Shown: positions 28,038 to 36,442, counted from the stretch's first letter. The stretch: DNA of 45,697 nt from Deltaproteobacteria bacterium (GCA_023382265.1 JAMCPX010000058.1:1-45697), one strand, 5' to 3'. Numbers and translations: made by a program. The notes: generated by a model from the letters alone, not told the origin.

Positions 28038-29771
28038 ATGACCGGCGGGTTCATAACTGCAAAAATACTTAAGGAGCATAATGTAAAGCACATCTTTACA
28101 GTGTGCGGCGGTCACATATCACCGATACTATCCGAAGGTAAAAAGCTCGGCATCAGAATCGTAGATGTGCGTAATGAAGTAAACGCTGTTTTTGCCGCTG
28201 ATTCTGTAAGCAGGCTGACCGGTTCTCCCGGTGTTGCAGTAGTAACCGCAGGACCAGGTGTAACAAACAGTGTTACCGCACTCATCAATGCGAAAATGGC
28301 GCAATCTCCGCTTATCATATTTGGAGGTGCTTCAGCAACCGTACTCCGTGGAAGGGGCGCACTTCAGGATATCGATCAGATATCGCTAATACGCTCTGCC
28401 GTAAAAACGGTATTTACCATAAAGAGAAATTGTGATTTTATCCCTGCCATTGAATCCGCATTTGCATCTGCAGTGTCGGACGTTCCAGGACCTGTTTTTA
28501 TAGAATGCCCCATAGACCTGCTTTATGATGAGACGCTGGTAAGACAATGGTATGCCATGAAAGGTTCAACAGGAGATAAATGTTCTTTGCGCGATAGATT
28601 AACCAGCTGGTATCTTAACAGGCATCTGAATAAAATATACGCCTGTGACATTGATACTATGAGCCGTGAAAGTATACCTCCTGCAAAGCCGGATTTTAAA
28701 AAACACACACCTGCAGAGGCTGTTAGATTAATCGATAAATCCGTACAGCCGCTGCTTATTATAGGGAGCCAGGCTTTATCGAACCCGGATTTAACGCCGG
28801 AACTTACAGAGGCTATAAATACAATGAATATACCTGTGTATCTGACAGGTATGGCCCGCGGGTTGTTAGGGAACAATCATCCTTTACAATTCCATCATAA
28901 ACGAGATATCGCACTTAAAGAAGCGGATCTCGTTATCTTAGCAGGAGAGCCGTGCGATTTTCGTCTTGATTATGGAAGGTCCATAAACCCGCGGGCAAAA
29001 ACTATCGCAGTAAACCGCAGTAAACATGAGTTAACTCTGAACCGTAAGCCGTATCTTGCTGTTCATGGAGATCCGGCTGAATTCCTTACAGCCTGTTCTT
29101 CAATTATGAAAAGCAGACCTGCACGTAATGAATGGAAACAGGTATTGATATGCCGGGAAAAACAGCGTGAGAATGATATAAAAAAACTTGCGATGGAGAG
29201 AACCGGATATATAAATCCCCTATTATTATTAGAAAGAATTAACAGCGTATTAAACAACACAAGCATCATCGTTGCCGACGGTGGAGATTTTGTCGCAACA
29301 GCGTCTTATGTATTACATCCGCGAAGACCTCTTGCATGGCTTGATCCCGGCGTATTCGGGACATTGGGTGTCGGTGCCGGGTTTGCAATGGGTGCAAAGG
29401 TTTTAAACCCGGACTCGGATGTATGGCTTATATGGGGAGATGGGGCAGCCGGGTACAGTCTAATTGAATTTGATACTTTTGTGCGGCACGGCATTCCCGT
29501 TATAGCTGTTATTGGAAATGATGCCGGCTGGACGCAGATAGCCCGGGATCAGCTTGAATACCTTAACGATGATGTTGCTACAGTATTACGTTATGCCGAT
29601 TATCATGGTATTGCCGAAAGTCTTGGTGCAAGAGGGTTCATGATCAATAACGAAGATCAAATCGATACAACACTCGAACAGGCTGTAGAGCTATCAAGAA
29701 AAGGCACACCAGTCCTTATTAATGCTCTGATCGGGAAAACGGCATTTCGAAAAGGATCAATTTCTGTGTAA
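28038..29771 (+). CDS. Thiamine-diphosphate enzyme, ILVBL/HACL2-like 2-hydroxyacyl-CoA lyase candidate
   Basis: The only plus-strand protein gene. The 577 residues have the three-domain acetolactate-synthase fold. The catalytic Glu lies in DVRNEVNAVFAADSVSRL, the TPP site is WGDGAAGYSLIEFDTF to GNDAGWTQIARDQ, and TAGPGVTNSVTA and LIIGSQAL lie between. From memory, long stretches (FTVCGGHISP, GMARGLLG, GDFVATA, WLDPGVFGTLGVGAGFA, FVRHGIPV) match human ILVBL/HACL2 closely, more so than IlvB. No small subunit (ilvH/N) is adjacent, which argues against a true acetolactate synthase. Likely chemistry is C-C cleavage of 2-hydroxyacyl-CoA, or a related carboligation. RBS AGAGGG. Confidence 0.85.
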   Translation: MTGGFITAKILKEHNVKHIFTVCGGHISPILSEGKKLGIRIVDVRNEVNAVFAADSVSRLTGSPGVAVVTAGPGVTNSVTALINAKMAQSPLIIFGGASATVLRGRGALQDIDQISLIRSAVKTVFTIKRNCDFIPAIESAFASAVSDVPGPVFIECPIDLLYDETLVRQWYAMKGSTGDKCSLRDRLTSWYLNRHLNKIYACDIDTMSRESIPPAKPDFKKHTPAEAVRLIDKSVQPLLIIGSQALSNPDLTPELTEAINTMNIPVYLTGMARGLLGNNHPLQFHHKRDIALKEADLVILAGEPCDFRLDYGRSINPRAKTIAVNRSKHELTLNRKPYLAVHGDPAEFLTACSSIMKSRPARNEWKQVLICREKQRENDIKKLAMERTGYINPLLLLERINSVLNNTSIIVADGGDFVATASYVLHPRRPLAWLDPGVFGTLGVGAGFAMGAKVLNPDSDVWLIWGDGAAGYSLIEFDTFVRHGIPVIAVIGNDAGWTQIARDQLEYLNDDVATVLRYADYHGIAESLGARGFMINNEDQIDTTLEQAVELSRKGTPVLINALIGKTAFRKGSISV

Positions 29772-29802
29772 ATTACACATACCCGGATGTACCTCTGCAA
29801 TT

Positions 29803-30310
29803 TCACTGTAATTTGATGTTTTTAATAGCAACATCATTGGTTTCGCTGTCACAATAATAACTAGAAATCCTAAGTAGAATATCTATTTTCTGTGTTGTTA
29901 AAGGAAGCGCTGCAAACTGAACTGTAAAATTCTTTTTAACAATTGGTACAGACGGCTCGTTAGGAGATAATTGGAACGTGGTAGAAATAAAATTGTATTG
30001 GTTGTCATCCTGATCCATTATGTAGGTATAATGATGAGGATCATCCAAAAAAAAGTATCCTGTTTTTTGTTGTAAATTCTGTATCACAAAGTTTGCCACG
30101 GTTTCATTCTTTTTGATTTCAATTGATCTTAACGACACCTTAAAACCAATCCGGCATGTTGCCACTTTCTTTGATGACAGTCCTTTGCCCTGCTATCGGT
30201 GCAGTCGGTACGGACGCACAGCCGATTACAAATCCTGCCACAATCGATCCTAACATAAAAACTTTAACACTTTCATACATCTTCCTGTTATTGTTTTTAT
30301 ATGCCTTCAT
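29803..30310 (-). pseudogene. Small lipoprotein gene split by a +1 frameshift
   Basis: From the ATG at 30310 (behind AAAGGGGG) the frame encodes a lipoprotein signal (lipobox VIGC, Cys31), then VPTAPIAG and NMPDWF, and stops at TAA 30142-30140. Dropping one T of TTTT there gives NMPDWF-KVSLRSIEIKKNE, running without further stops to 29803. The second part (about 112 residues) is a beta-rich domain with EIKKNETVANFVIQNLQ, resembling small DUF4352-like extracellular domains. An open frame from a GTG at 30165 covers the second part alone but lacks a signal and ribosome site. Either the gene is recently broken, or TTT TAA G is a programmed slip site. The start overlaps the preceding gene's stop (ATGA). 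Confidence 0.65.
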
Positions 30311-30858
30311 TTTCCCCCTTTATCAAGATGGTTGTTTTCCTTTCCATTTTTATCCTTTGCGTTATTCCCATTGTTTTGTTTATCTTGTGTTACATTTTGC
30401 GTATTATTCTTTTTTTCTTTTTTATTTTCTTCACCTTTCTTGTGACCCTTGCTGTTTTGGCCTTCCTTTTCATGTTCGGGCTTTTTCCCATGCTCACCAT
30501 TCTTTCCTTTATTCTTATGAAATCTATTTTCCCCCTCTTTCTCATGATTTCCTTCCCTACCTGGCTGATTTACGACAATCGGTGTGCCACCAACTGGAGG
30601 AACAATACCGATGTTCCTTGATGGATAATAAGGCGGAGGTCGATGAGCTACCGGTGGATTGGATATGACTGTGTTGTTAATATATGGAGAGTTGGCATTC
30701 TCCCTTAACTCTTGAGGCGGTGAAGTTGGCGTATAACCAGATTGAACACGCGGAGTTACAACAATACAGGAACAAATAAAGCATATCATAACTCCCGTAA
30801 TAGTTACCTTTTGCACATTGTTGTTTCTATTTGACTTATTTTTCATTTCTTTCTTCAA
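30307..30858 (-). CDS. Low-complexity, Lys/Asn/His-rich exported protein
   Basis: Unknown family. I choose the TTG start at 30858 (183 residues) because GGGAGG lies four bases before it; the later ATG (30846) is too far from that site. A basic N-terminus leads into a short hydrophobic stretch with a lipobox-like end (ICSC). A Pro-rich section follows (PPVAHRPPPYYPSRN). The last about 85 residues are almost only Lys, Glu, Asn, Gly and His and are surely disordered (EKEGENRFHKNKGKNGEHGK). The stop overlaps the next lipoprotein's ATG. The basic tail could bind polyanions or metals, which is inference. Confidence 0.6.
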   Translation of the reverse strand: MKKEMKNKSNRNNNVQKVTITGVMICFICSCIVVTPRVQSGYTPTSPPQELRENANSPYINNTVISNPPVAHRPPPYYPSRNIGIVPPVGGTPIVVNQPGREGNHEKEGENRFHKNKGKNGEHGKKPEHEKEGQNSKGHKKGEENKKEKKNNTQNVTQDKQNNGNNAKDKNGKENNHLDKGGK

Positions 30859-30875
30859 AAGTCCTCCCTTATAAT

Positions 30876-31313
30876 TTATTGGCAAGTAGAAGAAGGATAA
30901 CAAGGTGTATTGCAGTAAAAATAGGTTTCAGCATAATATATAGATGAACCAAAACTATTGGGTGTATAAAATGAGCCAGGACTGCTGCAAGATGTTTCAC
31001 TACAATCAGTGCATGTCATTATTGTGTAATTCTGATCGGTATTCACTATTATACCTGTACTTTCACAACCTGTGTAAGAATTTTGTAATTGTTTACACGA
31101 ATTGTTGCCATTAACAGTATTTTGTACAACCACATAATCATCCACAGGATTGCAAGTAAAAAAGTCAGGACAAAGATATACATATAATGTAGCTTGATCA
31201 TATACAGTGTACGAACTTTTGTTTCCACAGCTATTTAAAACAAGCACTGTGCTTAAAACCAAAAGTAAATAGCACAGACCTAATGTTATGCCTTTTCCAT
31301 TTAGACTTTTCAT
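30876..31313 (-). CDS. Cysteine-rich small lipoprotein
   Basis: No known family. The 145 residues start with a lipoprotein signal ending LNSC (Cys29). The mature part is Thr/Tyr/Ser-rich and holds 13 further Cys, many closely spaced (MTCTDCSETSC), suggesting a disulfide-knotted extracellular domain. It is first in a three-gene unit (this gene, the Lys-rich protein, the split lipoprotein) with a strong promoter upstream. The 18-bp spacing to the next gene and ATGA overlap further on support one message. Confidence 0.7.
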   Translation of the reverse strand: MKSLNGKGITLGLCYLLLVLSTVLVLNSCGNKSSYTVYDQATLYVYLCPDFFTCNPVDDYVVVQNTVNGNNSCKQLQNSYTGCESTGIIVNTDQNYTIMTCTDCSETSCSSPGSFYTPNSFGSSIYYAETYFYCNTPCYPSSTCQ

Positions 31314-31374
31314 TTTTATAATCTTATCCTTCTTAAAGTTATTATACGATCTTTTTTACTTTTCTTACATTACA

Positions 31375-31404
31375 ATTATACAATTTTTAGATTCATTTAG
31401 TCAA
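31375..31404 (-). promoter_or_regulatory. Promoter of the small-lipoprotein operon
   Basis: Minus-strand TTGACT (31404-31399), 18-bp spacer, perfect TATAAT (31380-31375), about 60 bp before the first ATG. It lies directly beside the 31415-31550 inverted-repeat element. Confidence 0.72.
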
Positions 31405-31414
31405 TCAAATTGCG

Positions 31415-31550
31415 GTTAAATTTTTAAATGACTTAACAGGTCATATTGCCCTAAAGGATGAATGCAGCTATGCACAGGGTTTCGGCTTTCAAGTGCTATT
31501 TCCTGTGCAAGCAGCTATATTTAAGTCAATCGCTTATTTAAAATTTTAAC
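31415..31550. repeat. 136-bp nested inverted-repeat element
   Basis: The left arm at 31415-31436 (GTTAAATTTTTAAATGACTTAA with one mismatch) is matched by the reverse complement of 31521-31550, apart from an 8-base insertion in the right arm. Inside, AGCT..GCACAGG (31466-31478) pairs with CCTGTGC..AGCT (31502-31516). The whole can fold into one long cruciform. It accounts for the centre of the 380-bp gap. MITE-like or a structured RNA. Confidence 0.65.
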
Positions 31551-31693
31551 CTTCGTGTATATGGAAATTCCATTTCTATTTATTAAGACGAACAAAAAAG
31601 ACGTTTTGTTGAATTTGTATTGTTTTTTCAGGTGTGGGGTTTATGTATAAGTCTAATTATGAAGAAGAGTTACACGAGCTTGCCCATGGGTAT

Positions 31694-34216
31694 CTACGAT
31701 GATTTTATCATCATATCATCGGTAAGTACTATGATTTTTTTTATCGGCTTATTTGCCAATTCCTTATAACTAGTTTGCCATTCTAAGATTTCTTTCTCTA
31801 CAAACCTTGTTTGTCTAGTGTAATTTTTTCGTGATAAATTTAGTATGGTGGCAACATCTACCGTATCTTTTACTTTTAACATCGGGGTTGTTTTGAACAC
31901 AAACGGATGGCTTGGAGCATTCTTTATTAATAACCTTCCGGCCGCATGAAAATCCGGCAACTCCTGCAAATCATTGGCTTGCAACACTGGTTTTGTATAT
32001 ACCTCCATTTTATCTGCATCCGTTGAGCCGAGCCGCAGCATTAGAATCGTTCCAACATTACCAAGAACAGAATCAAGAATATTCTGCATACCTTGGTTTT
32101 TAGTTAGCTGGGCAAGATTTTGATTTGCAATAGTCATATGTATACCGAATTTTCTTGCTTCCGAGATCAAATATGCAATCGTATCGGTGGTAAAATTCTG
32201 AAACTCATCCACATAGAGGAACATTGGCCTTCTTTGCTCAAGGGGAATTGAGACACGTCCCATTGCGGAACTAAATATCTTCCCAATAATTAACATGCCG
32301 AGCAATTGGCTATCTAACTCACCAAGGAGACCTTTAGAAAGATTAACGAGCAAGATTTTACCTTTGTCCATAATTTCACGGAAATTGATAGTGCTTTTTG
32401 ACTGACCTATAATAGGTCGTAATAGTGCATTTGTGGTAAACTGATTAAGCTTACAGGTAACATATGGCGCCATATTATTTAATGATGCCTCGCCATCAGC
32501 TTTTTCTGCCTGCCTCTCCCAAAATCCACTAACAATAGGGTTATTGCAGCCTTCTATCAGGAATTCACGATATTCTTTATCCTCAAAGATCAAGGGTATA
32601 TCCATAAGCGTACGTCCCGGGTATTTGTTATCCATTGCAAGAAATAATGCATTTCTCATATACTGCTCAAATATCGGCCCGCCTGTTCTTGAAAGATCAT
32701 ACAGTCGATCAAAGATCTTGATCATCTCATTCGTTATATAATTTATCTGTACCTGTTTATATTGCTCATCAAATTCGAGGAAGTTAATCCCGACCGAATG
32801 ATTGAAATCACAGGGGTCCACCAGTACTACATCATCCATTCTCCAACTTGGTATTGATGCCAATATCTGGTGGTAGAGGTCACCGTGCGGATCTACAACA
32901 GCCACACCCTCTCCGTTTTCAATATCCTGTACTATCATGTTATAAAAGAGTGTAGATTTCCCAGTTCCTGTAGCACCGACTACATAACAGTGCCTGCTTC
33001 TATCCGATCGTGAAAAACGGACGTTCATCTGTTTCAGATCATCTTTTATCTGTCCGAGAATAATACCGTCTTGGGGCAAGTTCATGATACGGTTTTTGTA
33101 AATACGGTTAACTCCATAATCTATCAGAGTAGATACATCAGGAAACAGGGGAGGCAATGCAGCACCCATGTTGAGGCAATCCCTGAGATCAAGAGCTTTA
33201 TCATCTAAAACAGATTGGGGTTCTTCGCTCAATATGATCTCTTTTGCCTGCTTTACTACCTTTACCGAAACCGGACAGTCATGGAAGATTTCATTGCCGA
33301 CCATCTTTAAGAATGCAACTGATATAGGCTCTTCCGACATAACTTTGCAGTTTATCCTAAAACCGGAAGGATTTTTAAGCCATGATATGAGATTGCGTCT
33401 AATGCCATTAATTATTTTGGGGTCGTCAACTCCGGCTTCTGCATCAGGAAGATAATTGATCCTTTTTATTCCACCGTTCTGCAACCATTCGAGAGTAGTT
33501 CCTATGTCTTGCAGATCATTGGCGGTAAGAGTAAACGGGTTAATTGAGAATACCAGTCTTATGGGTGCCACATGCCTTAATGCTTCTATAAGCACTGAAT
33601 TGAAGCTATCGACATATTTGTTTCCTACTGTTGGGACAATGAGAAGATTTGACTTATTTAATCGCTCTTCAGGGGATACAAAACCTGCATGTCTTTGTCT
33701 CCGTTTATCTATCGCAACTCCTGACAATGTTATTATACCTTCCCAGTATTTATTGTTCTCTACTTTAGTCAGCTTTTCCGTAGTTTTCACCGGGAGGAAG
33801 CTGTATTTCTTTTCTGTACTTTGTAAAAGGAGTTGTGTAGCCTTCCATAACTTCAATGTATCCAGGGCTGCTATCTCAGGGACACTGCAGGTAGAACTCC
33901 CTATAATCTTCCATGTGAAGCATTTACCTTTTGTGGTTACATTTTCTGTGCTATATACAAACTCCAATTTATCATTTATCGAAAGGCATGATATTAAGGA
34001 ATTCTTAAAACGATCATGAGAGAATGCATGTTCCGTATCTTCTACACTATTGTTTTTAACTATCCCCTCCAACTCAAGCTCAAAAAAGGCTTCAAAAGAT
34101 TTATGTTCCATGTTCTCTATAACATGGATTAAAGGTTGTTCATGGCTTAATGGTTCAATAAATTCTTGCCAGCTTTTTCTGTTTTTATTTTGGTGTTCCT
34201 TTTCAGTTGGTATCAT
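31694..34216 (-). CDS. VirD4/TraD/HerA-like DNA-pumping ATPase, orphan
   Basis: An 840-residue P-loop ATPase of the FtsK/HerA superfamily. Walker A GATGTGKST lies near residues 413-421, followed by VVDPHGDLYHQIL, a hallmark of conjugative coupling-protein and HerA-like enzymes. Walker B FLYVDEFQNF lies near 670, then EARKFGIHMTIANQNLAQL. The C-terminal half matches the TraD/TraG-type motor. The N-terminal about 400 residues are not recognised. No transmembrane anchor is evident, so it may be cytoplasmic. No relaxase, T4SS or nuclease gene is nearby. AAAGGAGGTC precedes the ATG. It probably moves DNA or protein, but the partner is unknown. Confidence 0.8.
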   Translation of the reverse strand: MIPTEKEHQNKNRKSWQEFIEPLSHEQPLIHVIENMEHKSFEAFFELELEGIVKNNSVEDTEHAFSHDRFKNSLISCLSINDKLEFVYSTENVTTKGKCFTWKIIGSSTCSVPEIAALDTLKLWKATQLLLQSTEKKYSFLPVKTTEKLTKVENNKYWEGIITLSGVAIDKRRQRHAGFVSPEERLNKSNLLIVPTVGNKYVDSFNSVLIEALRHVAPIRLVFSINPFTLTANDLQDIGTTLEWLQNGGIKRINYLPDAEAGVDDPKIINGIRRNLISWLKNPSGFRINCKVMSEEPISVAFLKMVGNEIFHDCPVSVKVVKQAKEIILSEEPQSVLDDKALDLRDCLNMGAALPPLFPDVSTLIDYGVNRIYKNRIMNLPQDGIILGQIKDDLKQMNVRFSRSDRSRHCYVVGATGTGKSTLFYNMIVQDIENGEGVAVVDPHGDLYHQILASIPSWRMDDVVLVDPCDFNHSVGINFLEFDEQYKQVQINYITNEMIKIFDRLYDLSRTGGPIFEQYMRNALFLAMDNKYPGRTLMDIPLIFEDKEYREFLIEGCNNPIVSGFWERQAEKADGEASLNNMAPYVTCKLNQFTTNALLRPIIGQSKSTINFREIMDKGKILLVNLSKGLLGELDSQLLGMLIIGKIFSSAMGRVSIPLEQRRPMFLYVDEFQNFTTDTIAYLISEARKFGIHMTIANQNLAQLTKNQGMQNILDSVLGNVGTILMLRLGSTDADKMEVYTKPVLQANDLQELPDFHAAGRLLIKNAPSHPFVFKTTPMLKVKDTVDVATILNLSRKNYTRQTRFVEKEILEWQTSYKELANKPIKKIIVLTDDMMIKSS

Positions 34217-34267
34217 TTGACCTCCTTTCTTTTAAAGTAAAATTACGTTCCTTCCTTCTTTCGAAAT

Positions 34268-34293
34268 AGAAAAACCAGATTTTTAATCTGGCC
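34268..34293 (-). terminator. Rho-independent terminator of the 113-residue gene
   Basis: Minus-strand CCAGATT-AAA-AATCTGG followed by TTTTTC, about 35 bp after the stop at 34326. It separates that gene from the ATPase gene, which must be transcribed by read-through or its own promoter. Confidence 0.75.
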
Positions 34294-34325
34294 TTCAAGG
34301 CTTTTGTATAAATAATTATGAATTG

Positions 34326-34667
34326 CTACTTATCTGGTTTCCACCTTTGATTCATCCTGTACATTTCATAGCCTATATGTGGAGCCAATGCCCTGCAGCA
34401 TGCATTTTCTAATACAGCTTGCGTTTCTTTATACTGTGATTCAACCGCTTTTTTCCCACACCCTAAAAGTATATCCTTCGCCCTGTCTACAATACTAAAC
34501 ACCGATTGGCCGTTTAACTTTCCATCCTTTGCCAAGAAACTGATTTCGACAGTCCAGCTCTTTAATCTTTTTCCCCATTCACGCTTGAACTTTTCTGGAT
34601 TTTCTTGTGCCAGCATCGATAGAAATAATTGTTGCTTGCTTTTTCTCCTTTCCGAAGCTTTACCCAT
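34326..34667 (-). CDS. Small hypothetical protein upstream of the ATPase
   Basis: Not recognised. A 113-residue, basic, mainly helical soluble protein starting MGKASERRKSKQQLFLSML, with no signal or membrane segment. A very strong ribosome site (AAAGGAGGAG) precedes the ATG, so it is probably abundant. A terminator follows. Its position directly before the ATPase gene suggests a partner, possibly DNA-binding, but no motif proves it. Confidence 0.65.
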   Translation of the reverse strand: MGKASERRKSKQQLFLSMLAQENPEKFKREWGKRLKSWTVEISFLAKDGKLNGQSVFSIVDRAKDILLGCGKKAVESQYKETQAVLENACCRALAPHIGYEMYRMNQRWKPDK

Positions 34668-34850
34668 ACTCCTCCTTTCATTTAAAAAGATTTGTATTTT
34701 GCCTATTCAGACTATAGCCCTTTCGGCTTATTTGATTTTTTATTTTACTTGAAGACGATAAGATAAGGCATTTTGTTGAATGAAAAAGCTGTAGTTCATA
34801 TAATAAATAAACAGGTTAAGTAGAACTTGCTAACAAAAAAGACTAACCTA

Positions 34851-35213
34851 TTATTTTCGCTGCACTATTTTTATCAAAGACACGATTCCAACTGTAGTTA
34901 CCTCATACCATTTGACAAATATCTTACCGATGAATTGTATAAATGACCACAAGATATTTGTAATGAGTCCAGCTACTACCTTTTCAGTAATCTTTGTAGA
35001 AAAGACAATATCAATACAGATCAAAAGAGCAATAATACTACCAATAAGCAATAAACCTAATTCAAGTATTACTGTTAATACACTCCATACCAATAATTTA
35101 TTATTTCCAGAATTATGAATTGAGTGAAGAAGAATACTACCATGCTGGATAATTAGAGGAACAACAATAACTCCCACTACTATCACTCCCATTAATTTCA
35201 ATAGCTTGTTCAT
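34851..35213 (-). CDS. Small membrane protein, last gene of the kinase-AAA cluster
   Basis: Unknown family. The 120 residues contain an N-terminal hydrophobic segment (about 8-22), a strong central span (about 42-72), and a weaker amphipathic C-terminal segment. It has few charged residues until the end. The ribosome site is weak (AGAAATT). It lies 147 bp after the lipoprotein gene and is AT-rich like the rest of the cluster. It could be a membrane partner of the kinase or PEGA protein. Confidence 0.55.
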   Translation of the reverse strand: MNKLLKLMGVIVVGVIVVPLIIQHGSILLHSIHNSGNNKLLVWSVLTVILELGLLLIGSIIALLICIDIVFSTKITEKVVAGLITNILWSFIQFIGKIFVKWYEVTTVGIVSLIKIVQRK

Positions 35214-35218
35214 AATTT

Positions 35219-35320
35219 CTAATTTATTGTGAGATTCGCTTGAAAAATATTATCATTGTTTAATAATTGCCCATTTGCCTGATGAATTGTTATTCCGCCA
35301 TGTCCTACTGATATATCCAC
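35219..35320 (-). CDS. Possible 33-residue peptide
   Basis: An open frame with a GTG start reading MDISVGHGGITIHQANGQLL then NNDNIFQANLTIN, stopping six bases before the small membrane protein's ATG. The frame stays open upstream to about 35350. The sequence has protein-like strand character, but the Shine-Dalgarno-like GGGGAAG touches the GTG, so initiation is doubtful. It may be a remnant of a longer gene. Confidence 0.25.
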   Translation of the reverse strand: MDISVGHGGITIHQANGQLLNNDNIFQANLTIN

Positions 35321-35360
35321 CTTCCCCAATCGATTTGCTAATAGATATCTACAAACATCT

Positions 35361-36440
35361 TTAATATTTCACCCCATTTGTTTTAATTTTATTAGTTATT
35401 GAATATTCTCTGCCGGATTTTGTATCTACCAGTATAAGAGAATCTCTATCACCAATGAGTATTACATCAGCTCCAGTTAAATTACCTATAATCTTTGCAA
35501 ATTGTATTCTATCATTCTGTATTTTACTTTTATCCAAGTCAGAAAGTGAACTCTTTATTAAATTATCATTAACCACACTTATTCTTATCTTTGCTAATTT
35601 AGCTTTTAATTTCGCTATCAGCGCAGTCACATCAGATGTTGTTGAAACTGGCGGTAATATAGCAATTCTTTCATAATGTTTTGTAGCAATGATGTTTAAT
35701 AATCTTTTTGTAATGATATTAATATTCTCATTCATACCTGATACTTGTTTCAGTAATTTTTCGAAAGCTTTACTCATTGCCTCACCAATAACTTTTGAAT
35801 AACCGTTATTAATGGTATTAATATAGTCTAATAATCCGATACAGTATGCTGGTACACTGCTTGGCTCTGAGGAATCTTGCGAAGTAAAGTCTTCTATAAC
35901 TTCAGAATTTTCTGGATCTATCACCTGTAATTCATATTCAACTGATGCATCAATAGTAATAGATCCTGTAAGATTTTCATCTTGACTATAATGTGCTGTA
36001 ACGCTGGAATAAGGAATCAAAATATAATCATAATCGTTTTTGTTTTTAATCTGTGCGATATCTCCGTACATATCAACACTATCAAATAGATTGGACAAAT
36101 CTTGGGCAAATAGCTCCGCATTGGCAGTACCTACTTTACTGCCAAATGGTATATTCCATTTAATATTACCACCTACTTCATTTGTATTGCAAACAGACTC
36201 TGTAACTAATGTATCATTGTAAACAGCATCTTTAAACTTGTTTGTAATAATAAGAGCAATCCTATAAGGAAGCCTTTCATCTAAAGGTATATTCTCTGAA
36301 AAAGTAATCTGTGGTATAATTGGTGTAACAGTACATGAAATAGATAAAATATTTAGGAATAATAGTAACAATAAAACTCTTTTTTTAAAAAACAACCTAT
36401 TAAAACTGTTATGCATAATATTTACAACACTAATCGACAC
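35361..36440 (-). CDS. Probable lipoprotein with CsgG/TolB-N-like C-terminal domain
   Basis: A 359-residue exported protein. Start GTG at 36440, with AAGGAG at good spacing; an ATG eight codons on is the alternative. The basic-hydrophobic signal ends ILSISC (Cys36), an imperfect lipobox. The N-terminal domain (about 55-200) resembles lipoproteins that report on envelope assembly (DYDYILIPYSSVTAHY). The C-terminal part (ERIAILPPVS, GADVILIGDRDSLILVD) has the strand pattern of CsgG/FlgO-type domains, which is a tentative match. It starts three bases after the PEGA gene stop, inside the kinase-AAA operon. Confidence 0.6.
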   Translation of the reverse strand: MSISVVNIMHNSFNRLFFKKRVLLLLLFLNILSISCTVTPIIPQITFSENIPLDERLPYRIALIITNKFKDAVYNDTLVTESVCNTNEVGGNIKWNIPFGSKVGTANAELFAQDLSNLFDSVDMYGDIAQIKNKNDYDYILIPYSSVTAHYSQDENLTGSITIDASVEYELQVIDPENSEVIEDFTSQDSSEPSSVPAYCIGLLDYINTINNGYSKVIGEAMSKAFEKLLKQVSGMNENINIITKRLLNIIATKHYERIAILPPVSTTSDVTALIAKLKAKLAKIRISVVNDNLIKSSLSDLDKSKIQNDRIQFAKIIGNLTGADVILIGDRDSLILVDTKSGREYSITNKIKTNGVKY

Positions 36441-36442
36441 TT

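Noticed and set aside
30156-30668. A 170-codon plus-strand frame, very Phe/Leu-rich
   Set aside because: It is the antisense of the Lys/Glu-rich tail (codons AAR read backwards as TTY/CTT) and has no start signal.
33456-34019. A 187-codon plus-strand frame inside the ATPase gene
   Set aside because: It is opposite a gene with clear Walker motifs and a strong ribosome site, and its translation has no features.
31694-34216. Complete integrative conjugative element
   Set aside because: No integrase, relaxase, T4SS channel gene or flanking att repeats can be seen; only one coupling-protein-like ATPase is present.
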